64,000 nt of DNA from Clostridia bacterium (GTDB lineage: Bacteria; Bacillota; Clostridia; Christensenellales; Aristaeellaceae), in the NCBI GenBank assembly GCA_017447185.1, contig JAFSOC010000028.1, forward strand, positions 82,974-146,973, read 5' to 3'. The notes under the pieces are model-generated. The model did not search any database, was not told where the DNA came from, and was given only the letters and a program-made list of their open reading frames with translations. The translations under genes and the position numbers were made by a program. Within the stretch, counting starts at the first letter, position 1. Each line of letters opens with the position of its first letter. Shown piece after piece: positions 8,798 to 17,828 of this stretch.

Positions 8798-10032
8798 GCC
8801 TGCCACCTGCTTTCAATCTCTGCGGCCGCTTCCTCCGGCGTGCCGCTGAGTTTCACCGTAAGGTCCGCCGCCGCGCGGTAAACCGGCTCGCGTTCCCGCC
8901 ACAGCCGGTCCATTTTCTCCCGTGTGTCCGCCAGCGGCCGGTCATCTGTCGGCATCAGCGTCTCCGCGGCCCGTTCCAGCAGGATCAGCCGTCCGTTCCG
9001 CTGCAGCGCCCGTACATTCTCCGGCCGCAGCACCGCGCCGCCGCCGGTGGCGATAATCTGTCCGCCCCTGGCGGAAACCTCCGCGATCACCGCGCTTTCC
9101 AGATCCCGGAAAGCCTTTTCGCCCTCCTCCCGGAAAATTTCCGGGATGGTCTTTCCGGCCTTCCGTTCAATCAGCGTATCCGTATCGACCGCTTCCCGCC
9201 CGGTCCGGGCCTGCAGCACGGCGGATACCGTGCTCTTTCCGCTTCCCGGCATTCCGGTCAGGACGATATTCTCCTTCTCACCCAGCAGCTCCCGGTAAAT
9301 CCGGTCCGCGGTTCCTTCCGGATATGTGATTCCCCGGAACTCCTCCGCCGCCCGCACCGCCTGGGCCGTCAGCATGAACAGTCCGCCTTCCGCCGCAATG
9401 CCGCGTTTCCGGGCCGCCAGGATCAGGTTGGTTCGCAGTGGATTGTATACCACGTCCGCCACCGCTTCCAGGTCCGGGTAATCCGCCAGGTCCACCGGAC
9501 AGCCGTCCACCTGCGGATACATCCCGCAGGGGGTAGTGTTAATCAGGATCTGCGCGTCCCGGTGCTCCGCCGCGGCCTGCTCATAGGTTACGGCATCCTC
9601 CCGTCCGTTGCGGCTCACCCGGATCACCGCCCGCGCGCCGAGCTTCCTCGCCGCGTACATCGCCGTGAGGCTGGTGCCGCCCGTTCCCAGGATCATCACT
9701 TTCTTCCCTGCCGGGTCCGCGCCGGTCCGCCGCAGCAGCATCGTCAGCCCAGCGGCATCCGTATTGTCTCCGTACAGTTTTCCGTCCCGCCGGATGATCG
9801 TGTTGACCGCGCCGATCTCCCGGGCGGTTTCGCTGATGGCATCCAGGCAGGGGATCACCGTCTGTTTATAGGGAATGGTCACATTGATTCCACGGAAGTT
9901 TCCTTCCTGCAGGAAAGGGCCCACCGCTTCCGGCGCAAGTTCCGTCAGTTCATAAGACTCCGGTCCCAGCCGGCGGTGTATCTCCGCGGAAAAGCTGTGC
10001 CCCAGCTTTTCCCCGATCAGTCCGTAAATCAT
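8794..10032 (-). CDS. Bifunctional shikimate dehydrogenase / shikimate kinase
   Basis: One 412-residue chain joins two successive shikimate enzymes. Residues 1-about 260 are AroE: YGLIGEKLGHSFS for shikimate binding, NVTIPYKQT with the catalytic Lys, GDNTDAAG and the NADP-binding ILGTGGTSLTA. Residues about 265-412 are AroK: P-loop LTGMPGSGKST, DTDTLIERKAGKTI, the GGGAV motif and the lid RPLAD. Both active sites look intact. Start and stop each overlap a neighbour by ATGA (aroC upstream, aroQ downstream). ATG 10032 gives the normal AroE N-terminus; the reading frame upstream lies within aroC. Confidence 0.93.
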   Translation of the reverse strand: MIYGLIGEKLGHSFSAEIHRRLGPESYELTELAPEAVGPFLQEGNFRGINVTIPYKQTVIPCLDAISETAREIGAVNTIIRRDGKLYGDNTDAAGLTMLLRRTGADPAGKKVMILGTGGTSLTAMYAARKLGARAVIRVSRNGREDAVTYEQAAAEHRDAQILINTTPCGMYPQVDGCPVDLADYPDLEAVADVVYNPLRTNLILAARKRGIAAEGGLFMLTAQAVRAAEEFRGITYPEGTADRIYRELLGEKENIVLTGMPGSGKSTVSAVLQARTGREAVDTDTLIERKAGKTIPEIFREEGEKAFRDLESAVIAEVSARGGQIIATGGGAVLRPENVRALQRNGRLILLERAAETLMPTDDRPLADTREKMDRLWREREPVYRAAADLTVKLSGTPEEAAAEIESRWQA

Positions 10033-11123
10033 GCCGGATCCCCCGCCATCCAGTCTGTCCCGAACCGCAGCGCCAGCGCGTCGCACAGCGTCAGCACCGT
10101 CACACTGTCCGCCACCACCCGGGCCCGGTGCACAATGGCCGGATCATGCCTTCCGGTAATCGTCAGCGTTTCTTCTTTCGTTCCTTCTGCGTTCACAGTC
10201 GCCTGCGGCAGCGCGATGGAGGGGGTGGGTTTCACCGCGCAGCGGAACAGGATCGGCATCCCGTTGGATATTCCGCCGTTGATTCCGCCGTTGCGGTTTG
10301 TCCGCGTCTGTGTTTTTCCGTCCTTCAGGATCCACGGGTCGTTCGCTTCACTGCCCCGCATCTCCGCCAGGGCGAATCCGTCACCGAATTCCACGCCCTT
10401 AACCGCAGGAATGGAAAAAAGCGCGTGGGAAAGCATACTCTCCAGCGTGTCGAACCAGGGTTCCCCGACGCCGGCCGGCATGCCCGTCACAACGGTTTCC
10501 AGCACGCCGCCGACGCTGTCGCCGTCTTCCGCCGCTTTCTCAATCGCCGCGCGCATCGCTTCGCCCTTCGCCGCGTCCAGCACGGCGAAAGCGCTTTTGT
10601 TCAGTTGTTCAATCTGATGTGCCGGGTCCGTAAACGGCGCGTCCTCAATACCGGCGCACCGGGCTACGTGCGTTCCGATCAGGATTCCCTTCCGCCGCAG
10701 CGCTCCCACGGCAATCGCGCCGGCAGCCGTCAGCGCCGCGGTAATCCGGCCGCTGAAATGTCCTCCGCCGCGGTAATCCTCATATCCGTGGTATTTGATA
10801 TGCGCGGTATAGTCCGCATGCCCGGGCCGCAGCGCGCCCCGCACATAATCCCCGCTCCGGATGTCCGCGTTGGGAATCAGGATGGCAATGGGCGTGCCGG
10901 TCGTCTTTCCCTCAAACACGCCGCTGACAATCTCAAACGCGTCCGCCTCGCGGCGCGCCGTTCCGGTCCGCCCGGCAGGCCGCCGCAGATCCAGCTGATG
11001 CCGGATCAGATCTTCATCCACCGGAATTCCGGGAGCCATGCCGTCCAGCACGGCGCCGATTTTCGCTCCGTGGCTCTCGCCGAACAGTGTCACGCAGACA
11101 CTGCTGCCAAAGGTGTTTTTCAT
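10029..11123 (-). CDS. aroC: Chorismate synthase
   Basis: FMN-dependent 1,4-elimination converting EPSP to chorismate, the last shikimate step. The 364-residue product opens KNTFGSSVCVTLFGESHG (chorismate synthase signature 1) and carries RPGHADYTAHIKYHGYEDYRGGG-type (written partially) and GRITA motifs near residues 100-135. GGAGG sits five bases before ATG 11123; the in-frame ATG 42 bases upstream adds atypical residues. It is the first aro gene after queT, with a 91-base gap in which I see neither a terminator nor a clear promoter. Confidence 0.95.
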   Translation of the reverse strand: MKNTFGSSVCVTLFGESHGAKIGAVLDGMAPGIPVDEDLIRHQLDLRRPAGRTGTARREADAFEIVSGVFEGKTTGTPIAILIPNADIRSGDYVRGALRPGHADYTAHIKYHGYEDYRGGGHFSGRITAALTAAGAIAVGALRRKGILIGTHVARCAGIEDAPFTDPAHQIEQLNKSAFAVLDAAKGEAMRAAIEKAAEDGDSVGGVLETVVTGMPAGVGEPWFDTLESMLSHALFSIPAVKGVEFGDGFALAEMRGSEANDPWILKDGKTQTRTNRNGGINGGISNGMPILFRCAVKPTPSIALPQATVNAEGTKEETLTITGRHDPAIVHRARVVADSVTVLTLCDALALRFGTDWMAGDPA

Positions 11124-11214
11124 ATTGACCTCCGCGTCCCGCACCGGCTGCAGGTCCCGGTTCATCTTTTTTGTCCCGCAGTTTCCGGAACGTCTGTATC
11201 ATCCGCAAATCCGG

Positions 11215-11718
11215 TTATCTTTCCATGTCAGGGAAAATATTCCCCGTCAGTTTTTCAGGCAGTTTCCGCACTGCCTGATAAAGCAGCAGTCCCAGTATGC
11301 CGCAGCTGATAATTTCGCCGATTCCGATAGTTAATACCAGATACCACCATGCTTCTTCCACATGATAAGCCTTCAACAGCACAATCGGAACAATCACCAT
11401 ATTGCTGACCACCGGCGGAATCCAGGCAAGATAGGGATGCTTCCGCAGCAGCCGCGTTCCAAATGCGCCGATCAGCGTCGCTAGTGATCCAAAAATGATA
11501 TCCTCAAGCACGCAGCCTGTAAACAGGTTCGCAAGCACGCATCCGATCGTCAAACCCGGAATTGCCATGGGAGTAAAAATCGGCAGGATTGTCAGCGCCT
11601 CGGAGATACGGATCTGGATCGGACCGCTCGCTATAGGTGCCACAAGTATGGTTATCACAATGTACAGCCCGGCGATAATGCCGCCGGTTGCAACCTGCAG
11701 GGCATAGTTCTTCCTCAT
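11215..11718 (-). CDS. queT: QueT-family queuosine precursor transporter component
   Basis: Membrane substrate-binding (S) component of an ECF-type importer, thought to take up the queuosine precursor preQ1/preQ0. The 167-residue product is highly hydrophobic with about five membrane helices and the family core GPIQIRISEALTILPIF, then PMAIPGLTIGCVLANL. A preQ1-I-like aptamer containing its Shine-Dalgarno site lies directly upstream, which agrees with the substrate. It heads the minus-strand block carrying the aro genes. The shared energizing module (EcfAAT) is not in the window. Confidence 0.88.
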   Translation of the reverse strand: MRKNYALQVATGGIIAGLYIVITILVAPIASGPIQIRISEALTILPIFTPMAIPGLTIGCVLANLFTGCVLEDIIFGSLATLIGAFGTRLLRKHPYLAWIPPVVSNMVIVPIVLLKAYHVEEAWWYLVLTIGIGEIISCGILGLLLYQAVRKLPEKLTGNIFPDMER

Positions 11719-11728
11719 TTTCTCTTTT

Positions 11729-11772
11729 TCTCCTTAGTTTTGTTTTAGGTGAGGATGGTTTCGAACTCACCG
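11729..11772 (-). promoter_or_regulatory. preQ1-I riboswitch upstream of queT
   Basis: Minus strand: a 6-bp stem GGTGAG (11766-11771) / CTCACC (11748-11753) encloses the 12-base loop TTCGAAACCATC. An A-rich tail AAAACAAAACTAAGGAG follows. Stem length, a TTC-starting 12-base loop and an A-rich tail running into AACTAAGGAG are those of the preQ1-I class, where ligand binding forms a pseudoknot that hides the ribosome site. The tail contains the queT Shine-Dalgarno sequence, so translational control is expected. The call rests on motif and gene context; no covariance model was run. Confidence 0.82.
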
Positions 11773-11795
11773 CGCGCTTTTTGCACGCAGGTGTC

Positions 11796-11824
11796 AGTAT
11801 ACCTTATTTTTTTTCTTTTCACAA
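11796..11824 (-). promoter_or_regulatory. Promoter of the queT-aro block
   Basis: Minus strand: TTGTGA (11819-11824), 17-base spacer, TATACT (11796-11801). Transcription would start near 11789, about 17 bases before the aptamer stem. Confidence 0.75.
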
Positions 11825-11830
11825 TGCTTG

Positions 11831-11859
11831 TTCCTTTTCCGCGGACTTTATGTTATACT
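11831..11859 (+). promoter_or_regulatory. Promoter of the sensor-EAL-beta-helix gene
   Basis: An extended -10 (TGTTATACT, hexamer at 11854-11859) has a weak -35 TTCCTT at 11831-11836 with 17-base spacing. It is back to back with the queT promoter. Confidence 0.5.
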
Positions 11860-11967
11860 CACCATACTCTGATAAACATAACCTGAAGCATTTTAATTCC
11901 CAGACAGTTGTCAAAAGAGATTGTACAGGATGCATTCCGCATTCTGATCAGCTTTCCGGAGGTACAC

Positions 11968-14900
11968 ATGGAAGAGCGTGTCAACGTCTCTGACAATCCG
12001 AAATGGATCGGTCTGTGCATGGCGCAGGCCCATACCTTTCTGAAGGATGATTTCCTGTGCGAGCTGGACCGCGTGGCTCGTGACGCGGGATACGCCCTGC
12101 TTGTTTTCAATTCATCCATGGACTGGTACTGGTCCCACCACGGCGGCAACATTACCGGCTGTATCTATGACATGATCCGGTATGACCGTCTTTCCGCCCT
12201 GATCATTCTGCATGGGGACATCTATGATCCCGAGCAGCTTGACCGCATGATTCACTGCGCTCGGGAACAGAAGATTCCCGTGCTTTATCTCGGCGGCCGC
12301 CATCCCCTGTGCACCAGCATTATCGATGATTATGCGGAGCCGTATAAGGAGCTCATCCGCCATATCATCCGGGATCATCAGGTACGTGACTGTTTTTACA
12401 TCGCCGGCCTGAAGGGAGAAGACAATTCTTCCCTCCGCCTCCGCTGCTGGCAGGAAGTCATGGAAGAGTTCGGCCTCCCCTGCGGTGAGGAATTCTATGC
12501 ATACGGGAATTATCTGGATGTCATCGCTGTGCAGATCGTCCAGTCCCTGGTGGAAGAGCGGGAAAAGCTGCCCCGTGCGATCTTCTGCGCCAATGACAGC
12601 ATGGCCGCCGCCATCTGTGATTTCCTGCAGCGCGCCGGCATCCGCATCCCGGAGGATGTGATCGTCACCGGCTTTGACGGCACGCCCACCGCCTACCTGA
12701 TCCAGCCGCAGCTGACCACCTGTGCCAGCAATCCCGGAGAGCTCGCCCGCCTGGTGATGGACCGGATCCTCTCCTTTGATCCTTCGAAGGAGGAAAAAGA
12801 ACCGCCCGTTCTCACCCATCAGTACAAAACCGTTCTCACGGGCTCCTGCGGCTGTGCCCCCTTCGTTCATGAACGCTTCACCGGGATTCATACCCTCCGC
12901 AAAACCGAAGCCCTCTTCAACCATGAGAATACGCTGTATTATGTGGTGGATCAGCTGCTGGAGGAAAAGGACCTTTATGGCTTCCTGGGCCGCCTGGCGG
13001 TTCTCCTCCTGCCGGGTTCCGCGCTGTATCTGAACCGGAGCCTCCTGGAATCCAATCCGGATACGGTGCACATGCCCGATCATCCGGAAGATGAGCTGAT
13101 CATGATCCCCCACTGCGAAGCGGATCATCCGCCGGCCCTGCGTAAGGTCTACCTGCGGGATATGCCGCTGCCTTCCGAATCCTCTTCCGGCGTCACCGTC
13201 CTGAATATCGTCCATTCCGATGTCCGCGTCTGCGGCTACTACGCCGCCCATACGGAGAACCTGGATGTGGATGCCCAGCTCATCAAGCGCCTGTCCGACG
13301 TGCTGAACCTGATCGCCTCCGTCCAGCTCGGGCGGGTGCGCCAGCAGCAGCTTGTCGCCAAGCTGGAAAACAACCTGTATATCGACAGCATCGCCGGCCT
13401 TTCCAACCTGAAAGGCCTCACCCGCTGGTATGAGCAGTATATCGCTCAGCCGAATGCCCGGGAGCGGCTGCTTTCCGTTACGGTCTACAGCCTCCCGCGT
13501 TATTCCTGGATTTATGAAACCTATGGTATGGCGGAAACGGAAGACGTGGTCCGCACCGTGACCCGCGCACTCCTGAGTGCGAACCCGGAAGCGCTGCATA
13601 TCGCCCGCATCAGCGAAGACCAGTTCGCCGTTGTGGACGCGCCGGTGGACGAATCCGCCCTGGCTGCGCTCGTTGTCCGGAACGGCAATGCCTTCTTCCG
13701 CCAGATCGAGCAGTATAACTCCGGCACTTCCAAGCCGTATTTCCTGGAAGTCAGCAGCGGCGTCACCCATCTGGACCGCCGCTGGAAACCCGTTCCGCTG
13801 GAAAGCCTCATCAGCCTGGCTGTCGGCGAGATGTACCTGAACCGCCTGCGCGCCGGCAACCCGGATGACTCACAGCAGTCCGGCATCAGCGATACGCAGA
13901 ACAGCACCTTCAACCTCCTCATGGAGAAGAACCTGTTCCGCTTCCATTTCCAGCCGATTATCGACGCGCACAGCGGCCATATCTACGCCTATGAAGCCCT
14001 CATGCGCACCGACTCCATCATTAACCTGGCTCCGCTGGAAATCCTGCGGATTGCCCGGGAGCGGGGCCGCCTGTATGAGGTTGAGCACGCCACCGTGTTC
14101 GGCATCATGGAACGCTATGTCCGCAATTATTCCGACTTCAACGGCTGCAAGGTTTTCATCAATACGATCCCCGGTTTCTTCCTGAACGAGGACGACTGCA
14201 GCGCCATCATCGGCAAGTATGAAAGCTTCCTGGACTGCTTCGTCTTCGAGCTCACGGAGGATAACCCCACGTCGGACGAGGAACTGGAGCGGCTCAAGCG
14301 CGTCTGCAAGCCCGGCGCGCAGACGCAGATCGCCATTGATGATTTCGGCACCGGCCATTCCAATATCCTGAACCTCCTGCGCTATGCTCCCCAGATCATC
14401 AAGATCGACCGGGGCCTGATTGCCGGCATCGCGACAGACGCCAACCGGCGCCTCTTTGTCCGGAACACCATTGATTTCGCGCATCAGAACGGCATCCGCG
14501 CCCTGGCGGAAGGTGTTGAAACCTCCGACGAGCTCCGCACGGTCATTGACTGCGGGATCGATCTCATCCAGGGATTCTACACCGGCCGTCCTTCCGAAGT
14601 TCCGGCCAAATCCGTTTCGGACAAGGTGCTTCGCGAGATCCGGGAAGAGAATATCCATGTAGCCCAGGGCAACAAGGAACTGCTCTTCTACAATCCCGAG
14701 CCCGGCGAAACCATCGACCTGCTGGATCTTGCCGTCCGCAAGTATGCCTGCATCATCCTGCAGTCCGGTTCCTATACCCTCCAGGGTGAAAAGTCCCACA
14801 GCGTGGATATGACCATCCGCATCTCCGATGATTCGGATGTCACCCTGACCTTTGAGAATGTGAACCTCACCGGCTCCACGGAGCCCTGCATCCGTGTCGG

Positions 14901-15861
14901 CAACAACAGCAGCCTGCTCCTGAACCTGACCGGCCATAACACGCTGAACCGGGATGGAATCATCGTTCCGGGCAGCAGCAGGCTGACCGTCCGCGGGGAC
15001 GGCAATCTCCTGGTGCACAATACGCGGAATTACTCTGTCGGCCTCGGCTCCAACTGCAACGATCCCTTCGGCACCATCATCCTCGAATCCACCGGAACGA
15101 TAGTTGTACGCGCCTCCGGGGACAAGACCGCCTGTATCGGCGGCGGTGTCAGCGCAGGTGAAGGCATCTTTATCCGCAGCGGTACCATCGATCTGTCCGC
15201 TTCCGGCGTCACAGTCACCGGTATCGGCTCCTCCACCGGCGATATTCATATTGAAATCAACAATGTGCCTGTCAACGTCCATATGGAAGGCAATGACGCA
15301 GTGCTTATCGGATCCCATTCCGGCGCCGCTGAAATCCGGATGTCCGGCAACTTCATTCTTTCCGCCGCCTGTGAACGGGCCACCGGCGTGGGCACCATGA
15401 CCGGCACCGCAGACGTCCTTCTTTCCGGCGGCAGCCTGAATGCCAATGTCCGCTGCGATTCCGGCGCCATTCTCGGCACCTTCAACGGCGAAGCGAAATT
15501 CGTCATCCGGGATACGAAAATCCGGATCCACGGCGAAGGCAACCGCCTGGCCGGTTTCGGCAGCCTGAACGGCGCCTGTGACACCCGTGTGGAGAGCGGC
15601 GACCTGTCCGGCGATCTCCTGGCCGGCGAACGCTATCTCATCGGCAATAACCATTCCCGTTTCATGGTCACCGGCGGCAACTTCCATCTTTTCCAGGAAG
15701 GCGACAATGTCCCGGTGTCCCCCTGCGGTGCTGCCCTCACCTTCATCAATCCGGAAGGCGACCATTTCGAGCAGAGCTATTCCGACCGCCGGGCCACCTG
15801 GCTTTATAAAGCAGATCGCAACGAGGAAGGTTATCTTGGTGTCTGGGTCCCCTTCTCCTGA
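11968..15861 (+). CDS. LacI-type sensor, degenerate GGDEF, EAL phosphodiesterase and beta-helix protein
   Basis: A 1297-residue multidomain protein. Residues about 12-290 resemble the ligand-binding half of LacI/PBP1 regulators (IFCANDSMAAAICDFL, IRIPEDVIVTGFDGTPTA) but with no helix-turn-helix. A GGDEF-like fold follows with SEDQF near residue 549 in place of GGDEF, so it is probably inactive. The EAL domain looks catalytic: YEALMR near 676, FINTIP, ELTED, AIDDFGTGHSN near 790, IKIDRG and ALAEGVET. From about 930 to the end repeated short beta-strand motifs (GSGTIDLSASGVTVTGIG style) suggest a right-handed beta-helix or carbohydrate-binding region. No signal peptide or membrane helix is visible, so it should act in the cytosol and degrade c-di-GMP. 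GGAGG five bases before ATG 11968 decides the start. Confidence 0.85.
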   Translation: MEERVNVSDNPKWIGLCMAQAHTFLKDDFLCELDRVARDAGYALLVFNSSMDWYWSHHGGNITGCIYDMIRYDRLSALIILHGDIYDPEQLDRMIHCAREQKIPVLYLGGRHPLCTSIIDDYAEPYKELIRHIIRDHQVRDCFYIAGLKGEDNSSLRLRCWQEVMEEFGLPCGEEFYAYGNYLDVIAVQIVQSLVEEREKLPRAIFCANDSMAAAICDFLQRAGIRIPEDVIVTGFDGTPTAYLIQPQLTTCASNPGELARLVMDRILSFDPSKEEKEPPVLTHQYKTVLTGSCGCAPFVHERFTGIHTLRKTEALFNHENTLYYVVDQLLEEKDLYGFLGRLAVLLLPGSALYLNRSLLESNPDTVHMPDHPEDELIMIPHCEADHPPALRKVYLRDMPLPSESSSGVTVLNIVHSDVRVCGYYAAHTENLDVDAQLIKRLSDVLNLIASVQLGRVRQQQLVAKLENNLYIDSIAGLSNLKGLTRWYEQYIAQPNARERLLSVTVYSLPRYSWIYETYGMAETEDVVRTVTRALLSANPEALHIARISEDQFAVVDAPVDESALAALVVRNGNAFFRQIEQYNSGTSKPYFLEVSSGVTHLDRRWKPVPLESLISLAVGEMYLNRLRAGNPDDSQQSGISDTQNSTFNLLMEKNLFRFHFQPIIDAHSGHIYAYEALMRTDSIINLAPLEILRIARERGRLYEVEHATVFGIMERYVRNYSDFNGCKVFINTIPGFFLNEDDCSAIIGKYESFLDCFVFELTEDNPTSDEELERLKRVCKPGAQTQIAIDDFGTGHSNILNLLRYAPQIIKIDRGLIAGIATDANRRLFVRNTIDFAHQNGIRALAEGVETSDELRTVIDCGIDLIQGFYTGRPSEVPAKSVSDKVLREIREENIHVAQGNKELLFYNPEPGETIDLLDLAVRKYACIILQSGSYTLQGEKSHSVDMTIRISDDSDVTLTFENVNLTGSTEPCIRVGNNSSLLLNLTGHNTLNRDGIIVPGSSRLTVRGDGNLLVHNTRNYSVGLGSNCNDPFGTIILESTGTIVVRASGDKTACIGGGVSAGEGIFIRSGTIDLSASGVTVTGIGSSTGDIHIEINNVPVNVHMEGNDAVLIGSHSGAAEIRMSGNFILSAACERATGVGTMTGTADVLLSGGSLNANVRCDSGAILGTFNGEAKFVIRDTKIRIHGEGNRLAGFGSLNGACDTRVESGDLSGDLLAGERYLIGNNHSRFMVTGGNFHLFQEGDNVPVSPCGAALTFINPEGDHFEQSYSDRRATWLYKADRNEEGYLGVWVPFS

Positions 15862-15880
15862 CCGTAAAAAGCAGCAAGTC

Positions 15881-15912
15881 AAAAGGAGCAGCTTTCATGA
15901 GCTGCTCCTTTT
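15881..15912. terminator. Bidirectional terminator
   Basis: Inverted repeat GGAGCAGCT / AGCTGCTCC (15885-15893, 15900-15908) with AAAA before and TTTTTC after lies between two convergent stop codons. Confidence 0.85.
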
Positions 15913-15914
15913 TC

Positions 15915-16907
15915 TTATTCCAGGTTTCCGAAGGCAATCATTCCGCACAGCGGACGCTTTGAATTGTCGCCCCGGATAATCACCTTTCCGTTGAACGCCA
16001 TGCAGGCTGTTCCGCCGCCGTCCAGGTTGAACGCTTCCACGCATCCGTATTCCTGGAGCTTCGCGATCAGCCAGTCCCCGTTCGCGCCGAGATATTTATT
16101 CTTATCCGGCCGTCCGACCACAATCAGGATGTAGTGGAACGGTTCCACCATCCCGATCACAGCCCGCCCACTGGAGTTATAACGCAGTGTCGAATAAGTG
16201 GCCTTCTTCCCGGTTGCTCCTTTTTCATTGACCTCCCCGTTCCGGATCAGCCAGGGGCCGAAGGAAAATACATTCGTCGCGCCTTCCGCCAGGTATTCCT
16301 CCGCGGTCAGCTCGTCGCATACACGGACCTTCAGGCTTCCGTCCGGATAAACCGCCATCGTGTCCAGCGGGGGAAATTCCGCTTTCCTGCTGCTGTCCCG
16401 GGTTTTGTCAAAAAGGATCTTCCCGTTCCGGATGATAATTCCGGTCGGCCACTTGGCGCCCGTTTTCCGGGTCTGGTACCGGTGGCCGTAATAGTCGTCT
16501 GAAATCGCAAGTACAGAGGGGTAATTCTCCACCAGCTTGTCTGCCTTTTCCTTATGGCAACCCGGCACCGGATCATTGCCCACCTGCGGATGCAGGATCG
16601 GATACAGCGGAGAGCGCTCCGACGCGTATACCTCCGCCACGCAGTAAACCCGCTTCTGCTTTTTGTTTGCCTGCTCCGTGAAGCGTGTCACCCGCACGGA
16701 CAGGTCCGCGCTGGAATACTGCCAGATTCCGTTCTCCTCATCCTCCAGCAGCCATGCCTCTCCCGGATTGTCCCCGATAAGAAATCCTTTCTCATCCAGA
16801 TGCCACTCCGGTCCCGGGCCCGTCACCGGAGAATCCGCGGATGCCCCTGAAAGCAGGAATAATCCCGCCAGCAGCATCAGCAGTCCCCTCTTCCATGCAT
16901 GCTTCAT
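15915..16907 (-). CDS. Secreted phosphodiester glycosidase (NAGPA/DUF2233 family)
   Basis: A 330-residue protein with a signal peptide (Lys/Arg start, LLMLLAGLFLL core, cleavage near GASADS). The C-terminal half carries the family hallmark FNLDGGGTACMAFNG with upstream GRPDKNKYLGANGDWLIAKL. Members remove terminal GlcNAc or similar groups from phosphodiesters, or act in exopolysaccharide metabolism; the substrate here is unknown. Its start lies nine bases after the SDR gene's stop, so the two are probably one operon, although no functional link is apparent. It ends at a terminator shared with the convergent EAL gene. Confidence 0.82.
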   Translation of the reverse strand: MKHAWKRGLLMLLAGLFLLSGASADSPVTGPGPEWHLDEKGFLIGDNPGEAWLLEDEENGIWQYSSADLSVRVTRFTEQANKKQKRVYCVAEVYASERSPLYPILHPQVGNDPVPGCHKEKADKLVENYPSVLAISDDYYGHRYQTRKTGAKWPTGIIIRNGKILFDKTRDSSRKAEFPPLDTMAVYPDGSLKVRVCDELTAEEYLAEGATNVFSFGPWLIRNGEVNEKGATGKKATYSTLRYNSSGRAVIGMVEPFHYILIVVGRPDKNKYLGANGDWLIAKLQEYGCVEAFNLDGGGTACMAFNGKVIIRGDNSKRPLCGMIAFGNLE

Positions 16908-16916
16908 GCGCTTTTC

Positions 16917-17732
16917 TTACTTCCCCTGTCTGATATAGTATTTCCGCAGGACCGCGCTGTTGATCCGCGCGCCGCAAAACCGGTGAATATAGACACCCAT
17001 ATGCTGATCCACGCTTGCGATCCGCTTCCGGAAAGGAATCCGCTTCCGGTCCAGGATCCGGGCAATTTTTCTCCCCAGCGCATCCGGATCCGATCCGTTC
17101 GTCTCGTCATGATGGATCTGCCGGGTTGCGCTTTCGTATGCTGCCGCGTACGGAGAATCGTCTGTCATCGCCGCGGCGTGGGGACGGTATTTGTCGCTCC
17201 CGCTCCGGTGATCCCCCGGCTCAACCAGCATCACCTGGATCCCGAAAGGTTTCACTTCCAGCGCCAGGCATTCCGCGTATCCTTCAATCGCGTGTTTGCT
17301 GGCTGTATAGGCACTCTGGAACGGAATGCCCAGCAGCCCGTTGATGGAGGAAAACAGTACAATCTTCCCGCCCCCGCGCTTGCGCATCAGGGGCAGCACT
17401 TCCCGGTTCATCCGGACCATGCCCAGATAGTTGGTGTCGATCACCCTCCGGAATTCTTCCGTCTCCGTTTCCTCGCAGCTGCCCAGCACCAGCATGCCGG
17501 CGCACTGCACCAGCGCATCCGGCAGCGCGATGGCGGCCGCTTTCCGGCAGAATTCCTTCACACTGTCTTCCCGGGTTACATCCAGCGGCAGCCGGACCGT
17601 TCCGTCCTCCGCCGTTTCCTCCCCGAAGCTCCGCGCTCCGGCAATCACCTGCCATCCGTCCTGCCGCAGGGCCATCGCGGTATGCAGTCCCAGCCCGCTT
17701 GAGGCTCCGGTGATCCAGACCGTCTTTGGCAT
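16917..17732 (-). CDS. SDR-family NAD(P)-dependent oxidoreductase
   Basis: A 271-residue classical short-chain dehydrogenase. It shows the cofactor motif TGASSGLGLHTA near the start, the CAGM stretch (NAG position), catalytic Ser in FSSINGLLG and the YTASKHA active-site motif (Tyr-x-x-x-Lys) near residue 150, then VEPGDH. The substrate cannot be told from sequence. ATG 17732 is chosen because GGAGG lies four bases upstream and it gives the usual PKTVWITG start; the seven extra upstream codons lack a site. It is cotranscribed with the NAGPA-type gene. Confidence 0.87.
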   Translation of the reverse strand: MPKTVWITGASSGLGLHTAMALRQDGWQVIAGARSFGEETAEDGTVRLPLDVTREDSVKEFCRKAAAIALPDALVQCAGMLVLGSCEETETEEFRRVIDTNYLGMVRMNREVLPLMRKRGGGKIVLFSSINGLLGIPFQSAYTASKHAIEGYAECLALEVKPFGIQVMLVEPGDHRSGSDKYRPHAAAMTDDSPYAAAYESATRQIHHDETNGSDPDALGRKIARILDRKRIPFRKRIASVDQHMGVYIHRFCGARINSAVLRKYYIRQGK

Positions 17733-17750
17733 ACATCCTCCATCCGTCAT

Positions 17751-17787
17751 CAAAGAAAGACGCTCCCGAACCCATGCCCGGGAGCGC
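17751..17787 (-). terminator. Terminator of the GGGtGRT gene
   Basis: Minus strand: stem CGCTCCCG / CGGGAGCG (17779-17786 and 17761-17768) followed by TCTTTCTTT, about 40 bases past the GGGtGRT stop codon. Confidence 0.7.
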
Positions 17788-17828
17788 TTTAAAAGCTAAA
17801 TTATTACTGTAACAAGCCACCCGACTTA

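Noticed and set aside
13870-15882. Minus-strand frame of 670 codons opposite the EAL gene
   Set aside because: Pure shadow of the beta-helix coding region (Gly/Ala/Asp-rich), no start site, crosses the terminator.
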